In this document: piece after piece, positions 46,578-53,837 of the stretch | Layout: each line of letters opens with the position of its first letter | How positions within the stretch are numbered: the first letter of the stretch is position 1 | Assembly: GCF_900176365.1 (NCBI RefSeq) | Contig: NZ_FWXY01000001.1 | Location: 310,001 to 374,000, forward strand | Source of the DNA: Desulfocicer vacuolatum DSM 3385 | GTDB taxonomy: Bacteria; Desulfobacterota; Desulfobacteria; Desulfobacterales; Desulfobacteraceae | Direction of reading: 5' to 3' | DNA: 64,000 nucleotides | Program-made: the position numbers and the translations under genes | Notes under the pieces: model-generated | Database searches by the model: none | Told to the model about the DNA's origin: nothing | Seen by the model: only the letters and a program-made list of their open reading frames with translations

Positions 46578-47645
46578 ATGAAAAAAAGAAATCTGCTGTA
46601 TCATCTCATCGCAATGAGCATTTGCTTGTTGTTTCTGTTCGCCATGCCATTAACGGCGATGTCAAAGGAAAAAAAAATCGTATGGCGCAACGCCATAATG
46701 TGCGCCGGCACAGAAGATGCGTTTAACTGGGTGCAACTGGCTAAGGATGTAAAGAAAGCGACAAACGGCAGGCTGGAAATAGAGCTTTATCTACCGGGTG
46801 AACATCCCTACGCCCCTGCGGATTCCCTCCGGGCAGTGAGAGATAATGAATTTCAGATAACCGGTCTTTCAGGGGGGTATGTCACCGGGGTGGATCCCAG
46901 ACTGGGCGCACTGGATCTGCCCATGCTCTTACCCGGCGGAGATTATGAAACCTTTTTAAAAGTACATGACGTCTTTGACTCCTATCTGAAAAAAGTTCTT
47001 GATGAGAGATGGAACGCTGAAGTTCTGATTCATCATAACTGGGGTAACATGCAATTTTTCATGAAAAAAGGATTTCTGGAGGATTGGGACAGCTTTAAAG
47101 GGAAAAAAGTTCGAGTATGGAGTGCGGAGATCGCCGATCTTGTAACGCTTCTCAACGGCACTCCCATAAACATTCCATGGGGTGAAGTGTATACTTCCCT
47201 TGCAACAGGTCTTGTCAATGGTTTGACCACCGATTTCTTCTCCGCTTACAGCACCCGTCTGACAGAGCTGGCCCCCAATCTCACAATGATGTCTTACATG
47301 TTTGGTACAAACAACTATATTGTGAACAAAGATGCATTAAACGCTTTGCCGGCAGACGTAAAAGAAATTCTGCTCAACTTGATGGCTGAAAAAGACCATG
47401 AATTCCGCACCGCCACCGTACAAAAAGACGGTTTGGCCCTTCAAGAAGCATTTTTAAAAGATAATATAAAAGCCCATGGCATCTCCAAGGGATTTTTTAA
47501 AGAGGTGCGTGAAAAATCATATGAAGCCATATGGAAGCCATGGATCAAACGAAGTGGTCCCGAAGGCGCTGCTGCATTTGACGAAGTCGCAAAACTCATA
47601 ATTGATCTGGGATATGATGTTCCCGGCTATAAACCTCAAAATTAA
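46578..47645 (+). CDS. dctP: TRAP transporter solute-binding protein (DctP-type)
   Basis: 355 residues. Signal peptide to about residue 30 (HLIAMSICLLFLFAMPLTAMS). Mature protein has the DctP fold: ATNGRLEIELYLPGEHPYAP, FKGKKVRVWSAEIADLVTLLNGTPINIPWGEVYTSLATGLVNGLTTD (spanning about 175-222), with Arg in KVRVW the usual carboxylate-binding residue. Start: ATG at 46578 with AAAGG upstream is better than GTG/ATG at 46563. It binds a carboxylate in the periplasm and hands it to the Q and M membrane subunits encoded downstream. The substrate cannot be told from sequence. Probably controlled by the divergent LysR protein. Confidence 0.92.
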   Translation: MKKRNLLYHLIAMSICLLFLFAMPLTAMSKEKKIVWRNAIMCAGTEDAFNWVQLAKDVKKATNGRLEIELYLPGEHPYAPADSLRAVRDNEFQITGLSGGYVTGVDPRLGALDLPMLLPGGDYETFLKVHDVFDSYLKKVLDERWNAEVLIHHNWGNMQFFMKKGFLEDWDSFKGKKVRVWSAEIADLVTLLNGTPINIPWGEVYTSLATGLVNGLTTDFFSAYSTRLTELAPNLTMMSYMFGTNNYIVNKDALNALPADVKEILLNLMAEKDHEFRTATVQKDGLALQEAFLKDNIKAHGISKGFFKEVREKSYEAIWKPWIKRSGPEGAAAFDEVAKLIIDLGYDVPGYKPQN

Positions 47646-47652
47646 AAAAATA

Positions 47653-47738
47653 GAACCGCCACGGGCGAACCTTGTTTTAACTCTGGTTCGCCCACAACAA
47701 AAATAAAAAATCTCCCCAGATCTGCGGAAATTTTTTTA
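47653..47738 (+). repeat. Family B repeat, copy B3, within the TRAP operon
   Basis: ACCGCCACGGGCGAACCTTG...GGTTCGCCCACAACAA, then AAAAATCTCCCCAGATCTGCGGAAATTTTT. It lies in the dctP-dctQ gap directly after the dctP stop. The hairpins could lower expression of dctQM relative to dctP, as expected for a binding protein needed in excess. Confidence 0.65.
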
Positions 47739-47910
47739 CAAAAATATCAGGCAATTTCAGTTGAAAAAATTTTAAACCTTAGTTTTTGTCTTATTTTTCA
47801 GAATCAAGACGGGCCTTTTCCCCATGTCACCATCATGAACAAAGCCCCGCATGAACCATGCACATCTCGTTATTTTTTTATTGAAATCGCTGATAACCTG
47901 GAGAAATTGC

Positions 47911-48420
47911 GTGATTACCGTTTTAAATAAAACATCAAAAATTCTTTCAAATATTTTAGTTAATATCGCAGCAGCCACCCTTATTTTCTGGGTATTTATT
48001 ATCGTTATATTTGTCTCTGCCCGCGCTTTTTTCAATGTGAACTGGATGTTTGTAGAAGAATACACCGGTTATGGAATGGTTCTTTTAACTTCCTTTTCCT
48101 TTGCCTATGCATTACGGCGCGGTGCCCATGTAAAGGTCACTGCTGTTGCAGACAATATCCCCAAAAAACTGCAACGACCATTGAAAATTTTTGCCGACTT
48201 GGTGGGACTTATTGTTGCGCTTTATCTTACCTGGCATGGAATACAGTGGTTGATGCATGGCATTGAAGGCGGTGAAAGATCCTGGTTCCCCAGTCGGACC
48301 CTTATGTGGCCGGTGTATGCCCTGATTCCCATTGGGTTGGGGGTTCTATCCCTTGAATTTCTCAATCAACTGGTTTTAAACCTGAGCGGTTCCCAAGAGG
48401 AACGTGAGGAACAAAAGTAA
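47911..48420 (+). CDS. dctQ: TRAP transporter small membrane subunit (DctQ-type)
   Basis: About 169 residues with four helices, typical of DctQ. Recognisable: AATLIFWVFIIVIFVSARAFF, WMFVEEYTGYGMVLLTSFSFAYALRRGAHVKV, and WMPVYAL-like MWPVYALIPIGLGVLSLEFL. Start: GTG at 47911 has GGAG upstream and gives the normal length; a longer frame from 47851 would add 20 residues. Downstream of family B repeat B3 and just before dctM (14-base spacing). Confidence 0.87.
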   Translation: MITVLNKTSKILSNILVNIAAATLIFWVFIIVIFVSARAFFNVNWMFVEEYTGYGMVLLTSFSFAYALRRGAHVKVTAVADNIPKKLQRPLKIFADLVGLIVALYLTWHGIQWLMHGIEGGERSWFPSRTLMWPVYALIPIGLGVLSLEFLNQLVLNLSGSQEEREEQK

Positions 48421-48433
48421 AGGAGAGTATATC

Positions 48434-49744
48434 GTGTCATTGTGGTTATTAATTATAAGACTTGTTGTACCGCTTTTTGTGCTGCTGGCAGGTGGAGTGT
48501 ACATTGCCGTTTCCCTTGCGGCAACAGGTATACTCGGTCTGGAGTTTCTGGTAAAGGTACCCCAGTTAACCGGGAACCTGATGTTTAAGAATTTAAACAG
48601 TTATACCCTGCTGGCCATTCCCCTTTATATATTCATGGGAGAAATCATGCTCCACAGCGGGCTGAGTCACGGTCTTTTCAGTGGAGCCTCCAAGTTAACC
48701 AAAGTTATCCCAGGTTCTTTATTACATACAAATATTTTGAGCTGTGCCTTTTTTGCCGCTGTTTCAGGATCAAGCCTTGCCACAGCAGGAACAATCGGTA
48801 AAATTGCATATTCAGAAGAAAAAGAGCGTGGTTACAGCCGTTCCATGATCGGCAGCACCATCGCAGCCGGAGGATGCCTGGGAATATTAATCCCGCCATC
48901 CATTGATATGATCATTTACTGCGTCATTGTGCGGGCTTCGGTGGGCCGTTTATTTGCCGCCGGTTTGATCCCCGGAATTCTCTTGGCTCTGCTTTTCAGC
49001 TTATACGTCGGGTTCAGAACAAAACAGAATCCAAACATCGCGGAAAAAACACAAAAAATTTCCTGGAAATATTTTGCAGGTATTCCGGCGGCGTTAAAAG
49101 AGTTATGGCCCCTGTTTTTTATAATGGGAATCGTTTTTGGAGGAATATACGGTGGTATATTCACCCCCACCGAAGCCGCTGCCGTGGCAAGTGTGGCAGC
49201 ACTGGGCATTGCGGCCCTTAACAGAAAATTGAGTTTCACCCTCTTGAGGAATTCGGCACTGGCAGCACTGGAAACAACCGCCATGATACTGTTCATCATG
49301 CTGGGTGCCCAGATTTTTGCCATTTCATTGTCCATGCTAAAGGTACCGGCTCACCTGTGCGCCCTGGTGGCAGATCTTCCCATTCATCCCATGATTATAT
49401 GGTTTTTTGGCATTATTCCCCTCTATCTTGTGTTGGGATGTTTTCTGGATTGTGTCTCCATGATTGTGCTGACTGTCCCGATTATCTATCCCATTGTTGT
49501 GGGTTCCTTTGGTTTTGACCCCATAATGTTCGGTGTTGTTTTGGTTATTCTCATTGAATGCTCTTTACTGACCCCACCTGTGGGTATGAATATTTTTGTG
49601 GTCCACAATGTAACCGGTGGCCGTAATATCATGGCGTTGTTCAAGGCTGCTTTGCCATTTGTTATCTGCCTGTTGTTAATGATCACCGTTCTGACTTATT
49701 TCCCCCAGATTGCACTGTTTCTGCCTTCCCTGCTGTTTGATTAA
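48434..49744 (+). CDS. dctM: TRAP transporter large permease (DctM-type)
   Basis: About 436 residues, 12 or more helices, normal for DctM. Family features: NLNSYTLLAIPLYIFMGEIML, FAAVSGSSLATAGTIGKIAY, AAGGCLGILIPPSIDMIIY, GGIFTPTEAAAVASV and CSLLTPPVGMNIFVVHNVTGG. Start: GTG at 48434 has AAAGGAGAG upstream; an earlier GTG (48404) lies within dctQ. It carries out sodium-coupled import of the solute delivered by DctP. A terminator follows at 49787. Confidence 0.92.
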   Translation: MSLWLLIIRLVVPLFVLLAGGVYIAVSLAATGILGLEFLVKVPQLTGNLMFKNLNSYTLLAIPLYIFMGEIMLHSGLSHGLFSGASKLTKVIPGSLLHTNILSCAFFAAVSGSSLATAGTIGKIAYSEEKERGYSRSMIGSTIAAGGCLGILIPPSIDMIIYCVIVRASVGRLFAAGLIPGILLALLFSLYVGFRTKQNPNIAEKTQKISWKYFAGIPAALKELWPLFFIMGIVFGGIYGGIFTPTEAAAVASVAALGIAALNRKLSFTLLRNSALAALETTAMILFIMLGAQIFAISLSMLKVPAHLCALVADLPIHPMIIWFFGIIPLYLVLGCFLDCVSMIVLTVPIIYPIVVGSFGFDPIMFGVVLVILIECSLLTPPVGMNIFVVHNVTGGRNIMALFKAALPFVICLLLMITVLTYFPQIALFLPSLLFD

Positions 49745-49786
49745 GTACTCTTTAAAGACTGCTGATTTTCAGTATATCCATTTATG

Positions 49787-49828
49787 CCTGAATTGTTTCT
49801 TCTTTGATGCAATTCAGGTATATTTTTT
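49787..49828 (+). terminator. Rho-independent terminator after dctM
   Basis: CCTGAATTG pairs with CAATTCAGG around a 14-base loop, followed by TATATTTTTT. Confidence 0.8.
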
Positions 49829-49886
49829 AAAAAGTAATCATATCCGTCAGACCCACGACGTTTAAGAAATAAATTATATCTATGAT

Positions 49887-50651
49887 TTAATAATCGTATC
49901 GTATGGAGTATTTTAATTCTCCAGTGGCATCAAAACGGTTCTTTTTTTCTGGACGTTGGGAATTACCCATGGAAATGAGACTTTTTCCTTTCAGTTTAAA
50001 ATTTTTGTCAAAATATTGAATCCATTTCATATCTCCCTTCCCATCGTATTGATATTGAGTAATTTTGGAGATACTCCCCTCTGAAGAAAGGGTGTAATCC
50101 TTTATCCTTCGCCCTGATCCATCAAAAATATAAAGCTGGGTTCGTATAAGCTGATTTTCAGCATTATATGTTGTTTTACGAATTCTTTCCCCATTTTGAT
50201 TAAAATAATAATAATGCGTTTTTAAAAGGGTTTTATACCCATCCAGGGTCACATGGGTACACATATTTTTACGGACATTATAGGAGTATTGATTGATTTT
50301 CAGGGGATGGCCCTGGGAAGTCTGTTTTATTTTTTTCACCAGGCGATCCCGGCTGTCAAACCGGTATATAATTTCCAATTTAACTTGGCCATTATGATCA
50401 AAGTGTGTTTTTTTCACAATACGCCCCTGGGCATCGCGCTGGATAACGATTTTTTTTACCTCCCGGCCCCGGTTGTCTATTTTGGTGTAACCCAGAAGAT
50501 CTTTCACCCGGTATGAATACATGCCCACCTGACCGGAAACCGGACTTGCAAGAAGACCATTTTTTTCCAGCGCCTGTACATGGGACGGCACTATGCATAA
50601 AGGAATAAACATGGCCAAACAATAAAATATTAAAACCAATTTAATTTTCAT
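49887..50651 (-). CDS. Secreted protein with tandem YD-like repeat motifs
   Basis: 254 residues. Signal peptide (LVLIFYCLAMFIPLCIVPSHVQA). The mature part is made of about seven repeats of 20-24 residues with the form RDAQGRIVKKTHFDHNGQ, RFDSRDRLVKKI, YNVRKN, FNQNGERIRKTTYNAENQ, FDGSGRRIKDYTLSSEG, YDGKGDMKWIQYFDKN, FDATGELKYSIRYDY. This is reminiscent of RHS/YD or MORN-like beta repeats. No enzyme domain is present. It may bind carbohydrate or cell wall, but no function is known. It is the last gene of a minus-strand group with MarR and ICMT-type genes; a short TTG-started frame between (50641-50829) is unconvincing. Confidence 0.68.
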   Translation of the reverse strand: MKIKLVLIFYCLAMFIPLCIVPSHVQALEKNGLLASPVSGQVGMYSYRVKDLLGYTKIDNRGREVKKIVIQRDAQGRIVKKTHFDHNGQVKLEIIYRFDSRDRLVKKIKQTSQGHPLKINQYSYNVRKNMCTHVTLDGYKTLLKTHYYYFNQNGERIRKTTYNAENQLIRTQLYIFDGSGRRIKDYTLSSEGSISKITQYQYDGKGDMKWIQYFDKNFKLKGKSLISMGNSQRPEKKNRFDATGELKYSIRYDY

Positions 50652-50803
50652 ACAGATGATTTTTCCTTTCCCGGGAAATTCCTATGCAATCTGCCATAAG
50701 GAAATCCATATCAGATTTTGTTTTCTCATTAAGTACAACACATCGTAATGCATGGTGAATCCCTGATGGAAGCCAAAAGGATTTAATGGAGACTATTTTA
50801 ATC

Positions 50804-51325
50804 TCAATACCTTTCTTCAGGATTTTCAAAATCTTCTGATTGGCTCCAAGGGAAAGTTGCTAAATCCACAGAACCGATCTGCCCCCGAATCCGTTTAAGA
50901 AGCTGGACAGCCCGGGAAGCCTCTTTTAAATCAATCCCAGGCAGGGCCTGTTCAATAATTCGGTGTTCTTTTTCTTCAGCCTGCTGAAATCTCACAGCAC
51001 CGGACTCGGACATCCGAATCAACATGGATTTTTTGTGAAACGGATTTTCCCCGGACTCCAGAAAACCCTCTGCAATCATCTTATTGCAAACCGTTCTTAT
51101 AAACTGGCGGCTGACCCCAAGCCTTGAGGCAATATGGGGAATAGTTGTTGGTCCATGCCGGTCCAGGACATGCATAATTCTACGTTGAGGAGTCCCCAGA
51201 CCGGCCTGCTCATGAACAGTATCAGTGATGGCGGATAACACCCCATGGAGCAGAAATACCTCCTTAAAAAGATCGTGAACCACCTGCCCCCGGGATTCCT
51301 CTGTATCTTTTTTTACCTGTATCAT
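50804..51325 (-). CDS. MarR-family transcriptional regulator
   Basis: About 173 residues. Winged-helix core: LGTPQRRIMHVLDRHGPTTIPHIASRLGVSRQFIRTVCNKM (about 45-85), followed by the wing with FHKKSMLIRMSESG. The start ATG at 51325 overlaps the ICMT-type stop (ATGA), so the two are coupled. A candidate operator (TGACAATAGACTTGTCA) sits just upstream of the ICMT-type gene, consistent with autoregulation of this pair. The inducer is unknown. Confidence 0.88.
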   Translation of the reverse strand: MIQVKKDTEESRGQVVHDLFKEVFLLHGVLSAITDTVHEQAGLGTPQRRIMHVLDRHGPTTIPHIASRLGVSRQFIRTVCNKMIAEGFLESGENPFHKKSMLIRMSESGAVRFQQAEEKEHRIIEQALPGIDLKEASRAVQLLKRIRGQIGSVDLATFPWSQSEDFENPEERY

Positions 51326-51816
51326 ACCCAGCGCCGCACCTTTTCGCAATATAACAGATATTCATTTTTAAAAGTTCTTTCCATGTACGATTCCTCCTTT
51401 GGAACAACATAACAAGCCAAATATATTCCCAATGGAAAATAAGAAACTATCATCCAAAGACTTCCCAGTGCAAGTCCAAGACCTAAAAAAAAGGCAGAAC
51501 CTCCCACATACATGGGGTTCCGGCTGAACCGATAGGCCCCTTTAATAACACACAGGGAAGCCGATTGATTGGTGGGAACATTGGTGCCGAGGGCTTTAAA
51601 TTTCTCATGGGCGCACATCATAAATATAAAACCGGCGCTTCCAATCAAGATACCAATTATCCTTACCATTGGATGATCAAGCATTAGAATAAAAGACGGA
51701 AAAAAAAACTCCGCCACGCCTCCTGCGATTAGACAGGCATAAAACACGACAGGGGGCATGATATTCACACCCGGATTATCTTTCTTTTGATTTTTAAGAG
51801 CCACTTGAACCAACAT
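51322..51816 (-). CDS. Isoprenylcysteine carboxyl methyltransferase-like membrane protein
   Basis: 164 residues with four or five helices and the ICMT/PEMT signature: FSRNPMYVGGSAFFLGLGLALGS and the C-terminal EESYMERTFKNEYLLYCEKVRRW that binds SAM. Bacterial members act on lipids, quinones or unknown small molecules, not on prenylated proteins. SD AAGGAGG precedes ATG. Together with the MarR gene it forms a two-gene operon of the detoxification or membrane-modification type (inference). Confidence 0.85.
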   Translation of the reverse strand: MLVQVALKNQKKDNPGVNIMPPVVFYACLIAGGVAEFFFPSFILMLDHPMVRIIGILIGSAGFIFMMCAHEKFKALGTNVPTNQSASLCVIKGAYRFSRNPMYVGGSAFFLGLGLALGSLWMIVSYFPLGIYLACYVVPKEESYMERTFKNEYLLYCEKVRRWV

Positions 51817-51861
51817 GATTTCCTCCTTGATCTGGATTAAAGTTGGATCAAACCTACATCA

Positions 51862-51878
51862 TGACAATAGACTTGTCA
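51862..51878. promoter_or_regulatory. Candidate MarR operator
   Basis: TGACAA-TAGAC-TTGTCA, a 6-bp perfect inverted repeat with a 5-base centre, 46 bases before the ICMT-type start; on the minus strand TTGACA in it can also serve as a -35 element. Confidence 0.5.
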
Positions 51879-52037
51879 AATTGGCATCATTATTGTCATT
51901 GTTTCTAATTCATATCCAAACCTGGCACTGAATAATATTCACGTCAAAAACAAATTACATCCCATATCAAGGCTGCCAAAAGCCTTTATTTTAAAGGCCA
52001 TTCCGCTTTAAGTCGATAACTGGAAAAAATATTATAA

Positions 52038-52238
52038 CTTGATAACTCAACTTTCGGTGTTCGCATTTCGTGGTGGGTTCAGGCTTTCGTTATTGACATT
52101 ATCGAGGCTTTTTTCGTTGGCAAAGGCCTTGGTCGATAACATCAATAACAAAAGCCTGAACCCGTCGGCACACTGCGCCCATCGGTACATTTAAAAATGC
52201 CGGCTTTGAAATGAAGCCCGAAAGTTGAGTTGATAAAA
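52038..52238. repeat. Large inverted repeat (family D, single copy here)
   Basis: Outer arms ATAACTCAACTTTCGG and CCGAAAGTTGAGTTGAT; inner arms GGGTTCAGGCTTTCGTTATT... (52075-52105) and ...AATAACAAAAGCCTGAACCC (52133-52163), nearly perfect over about 30 bp. Together a roughly 200-bp cruciform-like structure. No coding capacity. Confidence 0.7.
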
Positions 52239-52396
52239 GAAAAGCTCTTGACAGAGAAATAAAGATCGGATAGTAAGAAACCTCAATAAAAGTTTTAATA
52301 TTCTAACTTAACAACATGATTAGCACATAGTTATAATTATAAACACATTTACCATTAAGTAGCGATGCCGTCATAGCATGAAGGAGAACAAACAAA

Positions 52397-53320
52397 ATGA
52401 CAATAAATCGAAAAGGGCATTGGATTCAATTTGCATGGAACGGGTTAACCATTCAACAATTGCCTGGAAGGATAAAATTATTAGAGATACTCTTTGTTGC
52501 AATTCTGCTCCTGGGAAATATGCTTTCACCTTCCAACACCTCAGCCCACTCTCTCTACATTCAATCCAGCAGATATGATGTCAAGGAAGGAAAAAGTTTT
52601 CCTCTCTTTTTTTGTTATGGTCATCATATCCCTGTTTCCGATGGCTTGAGAGCTAAAAAGATCAAATCCATTCAAATCCACACCCCCACAGGTGAGGTGC
52701 GAGATATCAGCGTTCGGGATGAGACCTCACTTCATTCGTATCTTGTGGAATACGAGAACAAGGGCACCTATGCTCTGACCGCCCAGACAACCCCGGGCTA
52801 CTATACGATTTATGTTGATAAAAAGGGACGGGAGCACCATGTGATCAAGCCCCAAAGCAAGATTAAAGACAAGGCAAAAGAGATCAAGCTCAGTCTTTAC
52901 AGTCGACAGTTTACAAAAAGCTACGTCACCTGCGAAGCTTCATCCACGCCCTTTCCAGCCAATGTCGGCCTCCCTCTGGAGCTGGTTCCTGAAAAGGATT
53001 TAAATAATCTTAAGGTAGGGGAAGACCTTGTGCTGCAAGTTTATTTTAATGGAAAACCTTTCACTGGATCAGGGACCTGGGACGCAACTTACAACGGCTT
53101 TTCCAGCCTTGCCGAAGACCATTACTATCCCGGCAAAGAGATCAATGGTGACACCATTAAGATGTTCGTTTCCAATCCCGGTCGCTGGTTTGTCCGTTAT
53201 TTCATAAAAGTCAATGCCCCGCCGGAAGAAAAGGAGAAGTGCAGCCAGCTTAAATATACTGCAACATTGGTTTTTGAGATTCCCAATGAGCGGATGAGAC
53301 AAAAAAAGACATCCCATTAA
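52397..53320 (+). CDS. DUF4198 periplasmic protein
   Basis: 307 residues. A hydrophobic segment at about 29-51 (LLEILFVAILLLGNMLSPS...AHS) acts as a signal peptide or anchor; the mature part starts HSLYIQSSRYDVKEGKSFPLFFCYGHHIPVSDGL. DUF4198 proteins are periplasmic beta-sandwich proteins, often found near cobalt, nickel or iron transport genes. The N-terminal 28 residues before the hydrophobic segment are longer than usual for a signal peptide. SD GAAGGAGA is present. A metal or tetrapyrrole-related carrier role fits the neighbourhood but is inference. Two terminator-like hairpins follow. Confidence 0.75.
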   Translation: MTINRKGHWIQFAWNGLTIQQLPGRIKLLEILFVAILLLGNMLSPSNTSAHSLYIQSSRYDVKEGKSFPLFFCYGHHIPVSDGLRAKKIKSIQIHTPTGEVRDISVRDETSLHSYLVEYENKGTYALTAQTTPGYYTIYVDKKGREHHVIKPQSKIKDKAKEIKLSLYSRQFTKSYVTCEASSTPFPANVGLPLELVPEKDLNNLKVGEDLVLQVYFNGKPFTGSGTWDATYNGFSSLAEDHYYPGKEINGDTIKMFVSNPGRWFVRYFIKVNAPPEEKEKCSQLKYTATLVFEIPNERMRQKKTSH

Positions 53321-53414
53321 TTTAAGTCTATTTGGTAAAACCAAAATTCATTGAATTCACGTAAGGGTATCAGGGGGCATCCTGCGGTTCGGATTGAAAT
53401 AGATTCGAAAAGTG

Positions 53415-53475
53415 AGGGCGTAACCGGATGTGAACAGAAAGCTGTTTTCTTTCGCATACGATTACGCCCTTTTGG
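53415..53475 (+). terminator. Terminator-like hairpin after the DUF4198 gene
   Basis: AGGGCGTAA pairs with TTACGCCCT, with an inner AGAAAGC/TTTCT hairpin, followed by TTTTGGG. Moderate T-run. Confidence 0.55.
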
Positions 53476-53544
53476 GTTTGTAACAACCATGAAATCTCAT
53501 CCAACATATTAATTAACAAAACAAAAAGGCCGTGGAGCTCCTCT

Positions 53545-53578
53545 CACTCTCCGCAGGGGCAGGAGAGTGGGGTTTTCT
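53545..53578 (+). terminator. Second terminator-like hairpin
   Basis: CACTCTCC pairs with GGAGAGTG around a 9-base loop, followed by GGGTTTTCTT. Confidence 0.55.
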
Positions 53579-53680
53579 TGAAAGGGTCCGACAGGCGTGA
53601 AAAAAATGTGGTGATTCGAATAAGCAACGGCCTTATGCCCCACTACTTTTAAAAGATACTTCAAAAACGCATGGCCAGTG

Positions 53681-53776
53681 TTTCATATAACCGCCACGGG
53701 CGGACCGCATTCTAACCTCGCTCCGCCCACAACAAAGCTTGAAATACACCCCCGGTTTGCGGGGTATTTCATATAA
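53681..53776 (+). repeat. Family B repeat, copy B4
   Basis: Reference copy: ACCGCCACGGGCGGACCGCA...CTCGCTCCGCCCACAACAAA, then hairpin GAAATACACCCCC/GGGGTATTTC and CATATAAA. Confidence 0.75.
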
Positions 53777-53837
53777 AAAGAAACAAAGAACAAATGATTG
53801 TAACAATTGAGTTTAAATTATTTTTTGAGGAGACAAG

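Larger units (their letters stand above)
51817..52396. other. Gap between ICMT-type and DUF4198 genes
   Basis: About 580 bases without a gene. It holds the MarR-type operator (51862-51878) and one large inverted repeat (52038-52238). The rest is A/T-rich leader for the DUF4198 gene. Confidence 0.55.
53321..53837. other. Gap between DUF4198 gene and flavodoxin-receptor fusion
   Basis: About 520 bases without a credible gene. It holds two terminator-like hairpins (53415-53475 and 53545-53578), family B copy B4 (53681-53776), and the SD GAGGAGA of the next gene. Confidence 0.6.

Noticed and set aside
50641-50829. 62-residue frame between MarR and the repeat-motif protein
   Set aside because: Starts only with TTG, overlaps both neighbours, and shows no family features. 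A real small gene cannot be excluded.
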